Below are positions 43,417-55,653 of a DNA stretch of 64,000 nucleotides, in pieces. The position numbers and the translations under genes were made by a program. The stretch is from Haloimpatiens sp042688525 (GTDB lineage Bacteria > Bacillota > Clostridia > Clostridiales > Clostridiaceae). The stretch lies in NCBI RefSeq assembly GCF_042688525.2, contig NZ_JBHWAB010000001.1, forward strand, positions 3,906,001 through 3,970,000, given 5' to 3'. Every line of letters begins with the position of its first letter. The stretch's first letter is position 1. The notes beneath the pieces are model-generated. The model did no database searches. It saw only the letters and a program-made list of their open reading frames with translations, and was not told the DNA's origin.

Positions 43417-43571
43417 TACTTTTTAAATTTTTTTTAAGTTATATTCACAATCTTAATTTTTTATTGAAACCAAAATACTTACAGATTTTAAGGTATTTCA
43501 AATCGTTTTAGATATTTTATATACTGAATTTATAATTTTAATTAAATCATAATTTTATATATACATATAAA

Positions 43572-43603
43572 AAAGTTCTATGTTTTTTCAACATAGAACT
43601 TTC
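43572..43603 (-). terminator. rrn3 terminator
   Basis: Stem AAAGTTCTATGTT/AACATAGAACTTT with a T-rich loop, six bases after the 5S gene. Confidence 0.88.
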
Positions 43604-43608
43604 AACTT

Positions 43609-43725
43609 ACCTGGCGACGACCTACTCTTCCACAGGGCTTCCCCTGCAGTACCATCAGCGCTTCAAAGCTTAACCGTCCTGTTCGGAATGGGAAGGGGTG
43701 TTACCTTTGAGCCATAATCACCAGA
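43609..43725 (-). rRNA. 5S rRNA (rrn3)
   Basis: About 117 bases; differs from the other two copies at 43657 (A on the + strand). Separated from the 23S by 117 bases instead of 37 and preceded by its own promoter. No tRNA follows. Confidence 0.95.
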
Positions 43726-43753
43726 TTTTCCTCATCAAATGAGTACGTTATGT

Positions 43754-43782
43754 ATTATAACCTTTTTTCTTCATTTTGTCAA
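43754..43782 (-). promoter_or_regulatory. consensus promoter between 23S and 5S in rrn3
   Basis: TTGACA (43777-43782), exactly 17 bases, TATAAT (43754-43759) on the - strand. The predicted start lies about 20 bases before the 5S end, after which comes a small hairpin CTCAT-TTG-ATGAG. The 5S can therefore be transcribed independently of the 16S-23S transcript. rrn1 and rrn2 lack this insert. Confidence 0.88.
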
Positions 43783-43842
43783 TACTTTTTTGAAAGATTT
43801 TTTATTTATTATTCTTTCAAAATTGCACAGTGTTAATTATTT

Positions 43843-46739
<2,897 letters not shown>

Positions 46740-46957
46740 TTCTTAATTTTATCCAGTGAAACTATCGCGATTGATAGTTTACTTGAAATTTGAAATTGAA
46801 TTTATTTCCACTGTGCAATTTTCAAAGAACAATTTTTTTCATTTTAATCGAGAGATTTCTATTTGTTAGCTCTTTCGAGTTAACTTTTTGGTCTCTCAAA
46901 ATTAAACAGAGAAGATTCAGTGAATCCATTTTGCGAAAAGCTCATTGGCTTTTCATT

Positions 46958-48477
<1,520 letters not shown>

Positions 48478-48694
48478 AAAAGTTTAATCTAAACTCAAAT
48501 TCACTGACATTATGATTTATCATCATCATCTCTGTTTAATTTTCAAAGACCAGTTTTTCTAATTTGTTTGCCGCCTATCAGCGACGACATTTATTATTCT
48601 ATCATATAAAATATTTTTTATACATATAAATCACATATATTTTAGAAAATATACTTCATTTGCTTTGTTTTTCTTATTTTTTCTTTCATATATT

Positions 48695-48705
48695 CATATT
48701 GATAC
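48695..48705 (-). promoter_or_regulatory. GTATCAATATG motif upstream of rrn3
   Basis: Third occurrence of the motif, 218 bases from the 16S start and preceded by GATAACTTCCCCTGGC. It may belong to a distal rrn promoter or leader. Nothing else is recognised in 48478-48739. Confidence 0.4.
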
Positions 48706-48739
48706 GCCAGGGGAAGTTATCATCTAATAAAACATATTG

Positions 48740-48979
48740 TTACAATAACTTCTCAAGTTTTTCTCCATCCACTTTTTCTATTACTACTTTATCTGATCTT
48801 AACCACTTAACTTTACCTTTCTTATCACACACAGCTATCATAGATTTTTGTCCTTCCTCATTATCTCTTACAAAATTACCGAAAATAGGTGAAGGACTAC
48901 TATCTTTATACGCCGCATATCCTGTTCCTAGTAATACAAACCTTTCTTTAGTTTCATTGTGCCTAACAATAACTGCCAT
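48740..48979 (-). CDS. small conserved-looking protein of unknown function
   Basis: 79 residues, soluble, starting MAVIVRHNETKERFVLLGTG and containing SPIFGNFVRDNEEGQKSM and KVKWLRSDKVVIEKVDG. The beta-rich pattern might be a small barrel, but I recognise no family. The start is solid: AAGGAGTGATTAA before ATG. It sits alone upstream of rrn3, on the same strand. Confidence 0.65.
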   Translation of the reverse strand: MAVIVRHNETKERFVLLGTGYAAYKDSSPSPIFGNFVRDNEEGQKSMIAVCDKKGKVKWLRSDKVVIEKVDGEKLEKLL

Positions 48980-49409
48980 TTAATCACTCCTTATTTTTAT
49001 TCACTTAAATATAAAATGCTTTCAATTTTACTTACCTACTTACTTTATTACTATTTATATTTTGCTACTACTTATATTATGATGATTTTTATAAAACTAC
49101 ATTATTTATTTAAAAATCACTTTATCACATATAACTTTATCTATTTAAAACATGAGTATATATATATGTATTCAACACTTACTGTATTTTTCCTTTATAT
49201 TCCATAAATCAATTTCTTATATATAATAAAAACTAAAAATAATTATATTCACTTTATATTATAATAATAAATAAGACTTAAATAATTTACTTTTATATTA
49301 ACCTATATATCAATAACTTATATACTAAAACTATCAACAAGTCTAAGAAAATACATAACTAACCTTCAAAGACAGTGTTCAAAAAATATGAAATAAATAA
49401 GAAAGGAGA
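48980..49409. other. very AT-rich intergenic region
   Basis: About 430 bases, between divergent genes. Contains promoters for both sides presumably, but nothing I can pin down, and no small gene with a ribosome site. Confidence 0.5.
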
Positions 49410-49482
49410 ATGTTACCAAAACTAAGAACATTGCAAAGCTAAAAAAATTAAATAAAGTAACAGTTTTATAGATTTTGGTAAC
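49410..49482 (+). promoter_or_regulatory. candidate leader: 10-codon ORF and inverted repeat before the UDG-like gene
   Basis: AGAAAGGAGA precedes ATG at 49410, opening a frame of ten codons (MLPKLRTLQS) ending at 49442. GTTACCAAAA (49412-49421) at its start pairs with TTTTGGTAAC (49473-49482), which ends 11 bases before the UDG-like start codon. The UDG-like gene itself has no ribosome site, so the arrangement suggests translational coupling or attenuation. Inference. Confidence 0.35.
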
Positions 49483-49493
49483 AGTATTTTACA

Positions 49494-50120
49494 ATGACTT
49501 TAAAAGAAATCCAAAATAAAATAAAAGATATAAGTGATACTTACAAAAATGATGCTATTGGAGGGTGGATTACAGGTGATGGTCCTGTTCCATCTAATCT
49601 ACTGTTTGTAGGAGAAGCCCCTGGGAAAAATGAAGTAGAAATGAAAAAACCTTTTGTAGGTATGGCTGGAAAAGCCTTTGAACATTACTTAAATTCTATT
49701 GGGATAGAAAGAAAAAATATTAGAATAACTAATACTTGTTTTTTTAGACCAATAAAAATTAAAATAAGTAAAACTGGAAGAGAATCTATAAGTAATAGGC
49801 CTCCAAAAATTTCGGAAATCAATTTATTTAGAAACATATTAGATGAAGAAATTAAACTTGTTAATCCAAAAATAATCATAACACTTGGAAATGTTCCTCT
49901 TAAAAGATTTACCAACTATAAAAATATAGGTTTATGTCACGGGCAATTATATTTTAATGAAGAATTAGGTAAATATATTTTCCCAATGTATCATCCTTCA
50001 TCTTTAACATATAATAGAAAAGAAGAATTTAAAAAGACTTACGAAGAAGATTGGCAAAAATTAAAAAAAGTATTAAATAATGAGCTACCTCATCCACAAG
50101 ATGCTTCAATTTCTTTGTAA
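49494..50120 (+). CDS. uracil-DNA glycosylase superfamily protein (family 4-like) without Fe-S cysteines
   Basis: 208 residues. The catalytic motif GEAPG is at 40-44 (LLFVGEAPGKNE) and the second motif HPSS at 167-170 (FPMYHPSSLTYN), as in family 4 enzymes that remove uracil from DNA. Family 4 uses four cysteines for a [4Fe-4S] cluster; this protein has only Cys82 and Cys148, so the cluster must be missing. Also odd are the N-terminal GGWITGDGPVPS and the absence of a ribosome site at the only possible start (a TAA lies just upstream in frame). A specialised or RNA/modified-base hydrolase is possible. Confidence 0.75.
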   Translation: MTLKEIQNKIKDISDTYKNDAIGGWITGDGPVPSNLLFVGEAPGKNEVEMKKPFVGMAGKAFEHYLNSIGIERKNIRITNTCFFRPIKIKISKTGRESISNRPPKISEINLFRNILDEEIKLVNPKIIITLGNVPLKRFTNYKNIGLCHGQLYFNEELGKYIFPMYHPSSLTYNRKEEFKKTYEEDWQKLKKVLNNELPHPQDASISL

Positions 50121-50189
50121 AAATATTTTTCGTAATTTCTAAAATACAAGGCCAAAAAGTTTTACATAAAGTCTTATAAATTATATAAC

Positions 50190-50445
50190 TCAACTTTCGC
50201 AGTACAAAAATACTGTCTAGCGAAGGGAAATGATATATTGCGTAAGAAACATTTGAACAAAGTTTACAAGTTCTTAGCTTTACGAATTTGAAAAAAGTTA
50301 TTTTTTAATTACTGATTCCTACGGAATATTAATTAAAAAATCTTTTTTCAATATGAGTAAAGCTTAGAACTTGTTACTGAAGTGAAAGGTTTCTGAGCAA
50401 GATATCATTTCCCGTAGCGGCTATTTTTTACCTGCGAAAGTTGAA
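50190..50445. repeat. 256-bp palindromic hairpin element, full copy B
   Basis: Ends TCAACTTTCGCAG and CTGCGAAAGTTGAA are perfect inverted repeats apart from one terminal base, and the interior pairs along nearly its whole length around a centre near 50318. Almost identical to 28681-28935. Lies between the convergent UDG-like and birA genes. No coding frame. Confidence 0.88.
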
Positions 50446-50451
50446 TTATTT

Positions 50452-50500
50452 AAAAAATAAACCACAATATAATTTAAAATTATGCTGTGGTTTATTTTCA
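50452..50500 (-). terminator. terminator of birA
   Basis: Arms AACCACA and TGTGGTT extended by ATAATTT/AAATTAT, followed on the - strand by a T-rich run. Confidence 0.85.
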
Positions 50501-50535
50501 TATATTAATATATATTTTTACCTAAGCTATGTTAT

Positions 50536-51525
50536 CTAATCTACATATCCATATAATCCTCTAATAGAAACTTCTCCTGAAATAATTGCTTCTTCCTTTC
50601 CATTTTTTAGTCTTACAATTAATCTTCCCTCTCTATCTATGTTTATAGCTTTAGCTTTTTTCACCTCATTTTTTCCTATAAGCTGAATTTCTTTTCCTAA
50701 TAGTATTGACTTTTCTCTACACACTTCTAGAGATTTTTCTATATCTTCTTCTCTGACAAAGCTATTATATAATTCCTCAAAATAATTTAATATCTTAGCT
50801 ACTAAAATTTTTCTATCAATAGCTTTACCTTCTTCTATTTTAATAGACGTTGCTATATCTCTAAGCTCTATTGGATAATCTTCTTCATCTAAATTTACAT
50901 TTATACCCATACCCATTACTACATAATTTATCTTATCTAACTCTCCGCTCATTTCTGTAAGAATACCACATATTTTTTTATTGTTTACTACTATATCATT
51001 AGGCCATTTGATCTTTGCATCTATCCCCATCTCACATATAGCTTTTACTGCAGCTGCAGCTGCTACTTGAGTAACCATACAAACTCTCATAGGATCTATA
51101 TCTGGTCTTAAAATTACTGACATCCATATACCTTTATTTTTAGGTGACGTCCAGTTTCTACCTAATCTTCCTTTACCAGCAGTCTGCTCTTCTGATATAA
51201 CTACAGTTCCTTCTTTTTCTCCATTAGCTGCTATCTCTTTAGCCTTTATGTTAGTTGAATCAATTGTATCAAAATGGACTATATTTTTACCTATAACTTT
51301 TGTATCTAATTTATCAACTATTTCTTCTTGTGTAAGTATATCTGGAGAAGATATTATCCTATAACCTTTTCTAGATATAGATTCTATTTGATATCCATCT
51401 TCTTTTATTTGATTTATGTATTTCCATATAGCAGTTCGAGTTACTCCTAATTCATCACTTATTTTTTGTCCAGAAATAAATTTATCTCCAGAACCTTTTA
51501 ATAATTGAAGTATTTTATGTTTCAT
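50536..51525 (-). CDS. birA: bifunctional biotin--[acetyl-CoA-carboxylase] ligase / biotin repressor
   Basis: 329 residues. An N-terminal winged helix (about 5-60, with ISDELGVTRTAIWKYINQI) binds DNA and the catalytic part makes biotinyl-AMP and transfers biotin to carboxylase lysines. The biotin/ATP loop is GKGRLGRNW (117-125) and KWPNDIVV lies at 173-180. The C-terminal cap (about 275-329) has an SH3-like pattern. Presence of the helix-turn-helix means it can also repress biotin genes. It is preceded by dut with a 39-base gap. Confidence 0.94.
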   Translation of the reverse strand: MKHKILQLLKGSGDKFISGQKISDELGVTRTAIWKYINQIKEDGYQIESISRKGYRIISSPDILTQEEIVDKLDTKVIGKNIVHFDTIDSTNIKAKEIAANGEKEGTVVISEEQTAGKGRLGRNWTSPKNKGIWMSVILRPDIDPMRVCMVTQVAAAAAVKAICEMGIDAKIKWPNDIVVNNKKICGILTEMSGELDKINYVVMGMGINVNLDEEDYPIELRDIATSIKIEEGKAIDRKILVAKILNYFEELYNSFVREEDIEKSLEVCREKSILLGKEIQLIGKNEVKKAKAINIDREGRLIVRLKNGKEEAIISGEVSIRGLYGYVD

Positions 51526-51564
51526 AACATTTCACCTTCTTATATTATGTACGTTTAATTTTCT

Positions 51565-51996
51565 TTAAACTCCCGTTGAACCAAATCCGCCTTCTCCTCT
51601 TTCTGTAGAAGAAAGTTCATCTACTTTTTGTACTTGCACAACTAATACAGGCTTAATAACCATTTGAGCTATTTTCATTCCTTTTTCTACACTAAATGTA
51701 TTTTTCCCATGATTAATTAATATTACCCCAATTTCTCCCCTATAGCCTTCGTCTATAGTTCCTGGAGTATTTAACACTGTAATTTGATTTTTTAAAGCCA
51801 ATCCACTTCTAGGTCTTATTTGCGCTTCTGTTCCTTTGGGAAGCTCTATACTAATACCTGTATGAATAAGTTTTGACTCTCCTGGCAAAATTTCAATTTC
51901 ATCTATAGAAAATAAATCTAATCCTGCATCTCCTTCATGAGCATATTCTGGAAGTTTTGCATTTTTATCTAATAATTTAATGTATAACTTATCCAT
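51565..51996 (-). CDS. dut: dUTP diphosphatase
   Basis: Hydrolyses dUTP to dUMP and keeps uracil out of DNA. About 143 residues from the second ATG (AAAGGAG seven bases upstream). All five trimeric-dUTPase motifs are visible: GDAGLDLFS, RPRSGLALK, TIDEGYRGEI, then KIAQMVI and the C-terminal RGEGGFGSTG that closes the active site. It is close to a UDG-like gene on the other strand, which would deal with the same lesion. Confidence 0.95.
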   Translation of the reverse strand: MDKLYIKLLDKNAKLPEYAHEGDAGLDLFSIDEIEILPGESKLIHTGISIELPKGTEAQIRPRSGLALKNQITVLNTPGTIDEGYRGEIGVILINHGKNTFSVEKGMKIAQMVIKPVLVVQVQKVDELSSTERGEGGFGSTGV

Positions 51997-52159
51997 CATT
52001 GTTCTCCTTTCACTAATTCATACTAATGAAATTAACTATGAATTAATTATATACTTTCCCTAATTTAATTATAACATAAAATATATAGAAAATTATAGAC
52101 TGTTTTTGTAAATATATTCCTTGTATAATTATATATACATTGATACTTTGGAGGTGTTC

Positions 52160-53338
52160 ATTATCAACAAGACTTTAAGAAATAAAAATTTTATGTTATT
52201 AAGTATCGGATCATTCATATCATGTATTGGAGACTTTTTGTACAACATAGGTTTAACAATTTATCTTTACAACATTACAAACTCTATAAATTCCATAGCA
52301 CTTATGTGGTTATCTCGTGGTATTTTAAGAATTCCTGTCCAATATTTATCAGGAGTTATTGCAGATGAGTATAATAAAAGAAAAATAATTATATATTCTA
52401 ATTTGATTAGTGTACCAATTGCTTTCTCATTAATATTTGTAAATGAAAAAAATTTGTGGATTGCTTTCATTATTGCTTTTCTTCTTCAATCACTTAACGA
52501 TATTGATATGTGTTCTGAAAATGCTATATTTCCACATCTAGTTTTAAAAAATGATCTGGCATATTGTAATTCTATATTCTCGTTTTTAGGATCCATAAGT
52601 ATTTTTCTATCTCCTGCATTAGGTGGGATTATATATAAATTTTTAGGAATTAAAACTTTATTTATAATTAATTCTTTGAGCTTTTTAACAGCAGGTATTC
52701 TATTTACATTTATAAAATATAACCATCAAAAAACAATACAAAGACAAAGGAAAATAGATATTTTTAAAAGTGGAATTGAAGGTCTTAAAATTTTATACCA
52801 TTATAAAAATGTTAAATTAATCTTTTCAATTGTATCTATTTATGCTATATTGGGTAGATTTTATGAAATTTACAAGGTAGCTGTGTCAGATGTACTTTTG
52901 AATCTAAATGCAGAAGGAATAATATATTTTAATTATTCTTTGGCTCTAGGCGGTCTTTTAGTACCCTTTTTAATAAAACTATTATCTAAACATAAGGATA
53001 TTTTAATTTTCTTACTATCCACTGGAATAATAAGCATCTCATATATTATATTTGGTTATTCACACAATTACGTAATTACCTTAAGCATACTTATAGTGTT
53101 GGGCTTATGTGAAAGTATTCAAAGTATATATTGTAAAACTATAATACAAAAAAATATTCCTAAGGAATATCTAGGACGAATTTTTTCTTCATATAAAATG
53201 TTGTTAACTCTATTTTCTATCATCGGTATTTTATCTGCTAGTCCTTTGTATAATAGCATTGGAATAGGTAATTCATTTTTATTAATGAGTATTTTATTAC
53301 TTGTATTATGTGGCTTATCTCTAAAAAAAATTACCTAA
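52160..53338 (+). CDS. MFS transporter with probable ATT start
   Basis: About 392 residues with 12 membrane segments, MFS_3-like (GDFLYNIGLTIYLYN near the start, GVIADEYNKRKIIIYSN as the loop 2-3 motif). Such proteins are drug or siderophore exporters; substrate unknown. TTGGAGGTG is a strong ribosome site, but five bases on stands ATT, then ATC, not ATG, giving INKTLRNKNFMLL. The upstream TTGs at 52121 and 52148 have no ribosome site. An ATT (52160) or ATC (52163) start is therefore likely. Monocistronic. Confidence 0.8.
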   Translation: MINKTLRNKNFMLLSIGSFISCIGDFLYNIGLTIYLYNITNSINSIALMWLSRGILRIPVQYLSGVIADEYNKRKIIIYSNLISVPIAFSLIFVNEKNLWIAFIIAFLLQSLNDIDMCSENAIFPHLVLKNDLAYCNSIFSFLGSISIFLSPALGGIIYKFLGIKTLFIINSLSFLTAGILFTFIKYNHQKTIQRQRKIDIFKSGIEGLKILYHYKNVKLIFSIVSIYAILGRFYEIYKVAVSDVLLNLNAEGIIYFNYSLALGGLLVPFLIKLLSKHKDILIFLLSTGIISISYIIFGYSHNYVITLSILIVLGLCESIQSIYCKTIIQKNIPKEYLGRIFSSYKMLLTLFSIIGILSASPLYNSIGIGNSFLLMSILLLVLCGLSLKKIT

Positions 53339-53443
53339 AAGCAAAATGCTTTCTTTAGAATCTATAATCTAGTAATTCACTATTTTCCACTATCATATAA
53401 TTTAACTAATTTACACATGTCAATGTCAACCACATAAATAAAC

Positions 53444-53529
53444 GGAGTTGTCGCATTAAGAAATCTACATATAATATATTGTTTTTCAAATTTAAAATCA
53501 GCAGTATTTACTCTTAGTGCGACATCCCC
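53444..53529. repeat. palindromic element with GGGGCTGTCGCA-type ends, copy 1
   Basis: 86 bases. Left end GGAGTTGTCGCATTAAG and right end CTTAGTGCGACATCCCC are inverted repeats, and the centre ATATAATATATTGTTTTTCA matches the second copy at 56866-56963 in reverse orientation. The ends look like IS1182-type transposon ends, so it may be a MITE. No gene inside. The rest of 53339-53595 holds nothing obvious. Confidence 0.75.
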
Positions 53530-53595
53530 TATCTTAAATTTAACTTTATAAAATCTCCCTCAACTTGGTTACATTAATGTAATAACTTCTTCTAA

Positions 53596-54549
53596 TTATA
53601 ATAAAATTGTATTTATTAATTCTATAGTATCTTTAATATCCTTCATATGAATTACTTCACTTGAAGTATATTTGTATCTACAAGGTATTGAAATAACTCC
53701 TGTTTTAATTCCTCCTACTTCTTTGTGTATACATCCCCCATCAGTACTGCTTTTAGAAACATTATACTGAATTTTAACCTTTGCCTTTTCTGCTGCATCA
53801 TCTATTATTTTCTTTATTTCATTATCTATTATTAAAGTTCTATCCATAATACTAACTACCGGTCCATTACCAAGTCTTACTTTATTATCCCCTGAAGCAG
53901 TATCATCTGCATCTTCACAATCCAATACTATACAGTAGTCAGGTTCTATTGCAAAAGCTGCAGCTCTAGCCCCTCTACCTCCTAGTTCTTTTTGTGTTGA
54001 GAATACAAAATAAACTTCTTTATTAAGATCTTTCATTTCCTTTATAACTTTTAAAAGTACATAAACTCCTATTCTATCAAGATTTGAAGCTATAATTTTT
54101 TCTCTACGCTCTAAAATTTCTCCACTTAAACAAGCTACATCTCCTTCTTTAATTTCTTTAAGTACCTCTTCTCTATTTTCCATACATAAGTCTATAAATA
54201 AATCTCTTTCTTCTGGATTATTCTTGCTTGCACATAGTTTACCTTTTAATCCACTTTCAAACCTAACAATATTATTTATTGAGTTTTTAAAATCAACTTC
54301 TCCCACTTTACCTACTCTTAAAAATCCATCATCCTGTATATACGTTGTCATAAATCCTACTGTATCCATATGAGCACAAACCATAATTTTTTCACTACCC
54401 TGCCCCATCTTAACAATTAAATTTCCAAGTTTATCTTGTCTGATTTCACATTTTACATCTTTAATTTCTTCCTTTATAATTTCTCTAACCTCATTTTCAT
54501 GTCCACTACCACCAAAAGCATTTATTAATTTATATAAAATATTATCCAC
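53596..54549 (-). CDS. M42-family aminopeptidase homologue with altered catalytic residues
   Basis: 317 residues, the last and most divergent of three tandem M42 paralogues. Family landmarks: AHMDTVGF (His60, Asp62), SNLDRIGV (Asp158) and VLDCED (Asp210) are kept. However, the catalytic glutamate of QEEVG is Lys187 (STQKELGGRGA), and the final metal-ligand histidine of RYIH is Tyr294 (RYKYTSS). It therefore probably lacks normal peptidase activity and may be a structural or regulatory subunit of a mixed complex. GGAG 7-8 bases before ATG. A 105-base gap rich in DnaA-box sequences separates it from the preceding paralogue. Confidence 0.85.
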   Translation of the reverse strand: MDNILYKLINAFGGSGHENEVREIIKEEIKDVKCEIRQDKLGNLIVKMGQGSEKIMVCAHMDTVGFMTTYIQDDGFLRVGKVGEVDFKNSINNIVRFESGLKGKLCASKNNPEERDLFIDLCMENREEVLKEIKEGDVACLSGEILERREKIIASNLDRIGVYVLLKVIKEMKDLNKEVYFVFSTQKELGGRGARAAAFAIEPDYCIVLDCEDADDTASGDNKVRLGNGPVVSIMDRTLIIDNEIKKIIDDAAEKAKVKIQYNVSKSSTDGGCIHKEVGGIKTGVISIPCRYKYTSSEVIHMKDIKDTIELINTILL

Positions 54550-54650
54550 ATTAATTCCTCCAATCTAATTTATCCACAGCACTATAAAAAAGTTATTAAA
54601 CTATCCACATGTTATCCTTAAATCCTTAATATCTTCCAAAGTTATCAACA
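54542..54650 (+). promoter_or_regulatory. cluster of four DnaA-box-like sequences
   Basis: All four face the same way: TTATCCACA at 54542-54550 (overlapping the M42 start codon) and 54570-54578, both perfect; CTATCCACA at 54601-54609 and TTATCAACA at 54642-54650, each with one mismatch. Spacing 28, 31 and 41 bases. Such a cluster suggests DnaA binding in the gap between two M42 genes. Confidence 0.6.
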
Positions 54651-54654
54651 GCTC

Positions 54655-55653
54655 TTATAGAGTTTTTAAATATTCTTTCATTAGTTTTACTGTATTTTCA
54701 TAATCATCTAAACTTGTTGATGAAATAGAAGAGTGAATATATCTGCAAGGTACTGATACAGTAGCTACTTTAGCTCCATTACCTACAGTATGAATAGCTC
54801 CAGCATCATTTCCTCCTGCAATAGCTCTTCTTTTCTGATATAATATGTTGTTTTCTTCTGCAGCCTTTATAATATCCTTTGTTATATCACTATCAAAAAT
54901 ACTTGTCCTATCCATTATAGATATAGCAGGTCCTTTTCCTATTTCTGTAGCACGTAAATACTTTGGTACACCTGGCATATCCGCACATATAGTTCCTTCC
55001 AGAGCAATTCCAATATCAGGTTGAATATTATATGCTGAAACAAAAGCACCTCTTTCTCCTACCTCTTCTTGAACATTAAATACTCCATATAAGTCACAAT
55101 TATAATTTTCTTTTAATATTTCTATAAGAACCGCACAACCCATTCTATCATCAAAGGCTTTACCCTTGATCATACCTTCTCCGTAATAACTAAATTTTGT
55201 ATCAAATATAGCATACTCTCCTAGAGCTACTAATTTTTTTGTTTGATTTTTATTATTAGAACCAATGTCAATACAACACTCATCATAGCTTATTGCTTTT
55301 TTTCTTTCATCTTTACTTTGAAGATGTATTGGTTTAAGACCTATAACTCCAGGAATCTTATCTTCTCCAATAAGTACTACTTTAGAAGGTATTATTTTAG
55401 CATTTATACCTCCAAGAGCTGAAAATTTCAAAGTTCCATCTTCATTATATCCTGTAATTATAAAACCTACTTCATCCATATGAGCATCAACTACTACTTT
55501 TTTACCTTTTCCTTTTTTGTGAGCTATAATATTTCCCATTACATCTATTTTTATTTCATCAACATAATCTTTTATCTCTTCTTTTATTATTCTTCTAACA
55601 TCTCCTTCATATCCTGAAGGTCCTACTGCATTACATAATTTTTCTAGAAGCAT
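54655..55653 (-). CDS. M42-family aminopeptidase
   Basis: Zinc or cobalt-dependent aminopeptidase/glutamyl aminopeptidase type that usually builds hollow dodecamers. 332 residues with intact motifs: AHMDEVGF, KAFDDRMGC, VQEEVGERGA (catalytic Glu and ligand Glu), ALEGTICAD and PCRYIHSS. Cytoplasmic. Its start overlaps the end of the upstream paralogue by 10 bases, so the two are translated together. It is followed by the degenerate paralogue. Confidence 0.92.
   Translation of the reverse strand: MLLEKLCNAVGPSGYEGDVRRIIKEEIKDYVDEIKIDVMGNIIAHKKGKGKKVVVDAHMDEVGFIITGYNEDGTLKFSALGGINAKIIPSKVVLIGEDKIPGVIGLKPIHLQSKDERKKAISYDECCIDIGSNNKNQTKKLVALGEYAIFDTKFSYYGEGMIKGKAFDDRMGCAVLIEILKENYNCDLYGVFNVQEEVGERGAFVSAYNIQPDIGIALEGTICADMPGVPKYLRATEIGKGPAISIMDRTSIFDSDITKDIIKAAEENNILYQKRRAIAGGNDAGAIHTVGNGAKVATVSVPCRYIHSSISSTSLDDYENTVKLMKEYLKTL

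Noticed and set aside
48660..48983. 107-residue frame on the + strand
   Set aside because: It is the complement of the 79-residue gene at 48740-48979, which has a strong ribosome site.
54542..54650. Chromosomal origin of replication
   Set aside because: DnaA boxes are present, but there is no dnaA/dnaN neighbourhood and the site is inside a set of co-directional genes; strand bias does not switch here.
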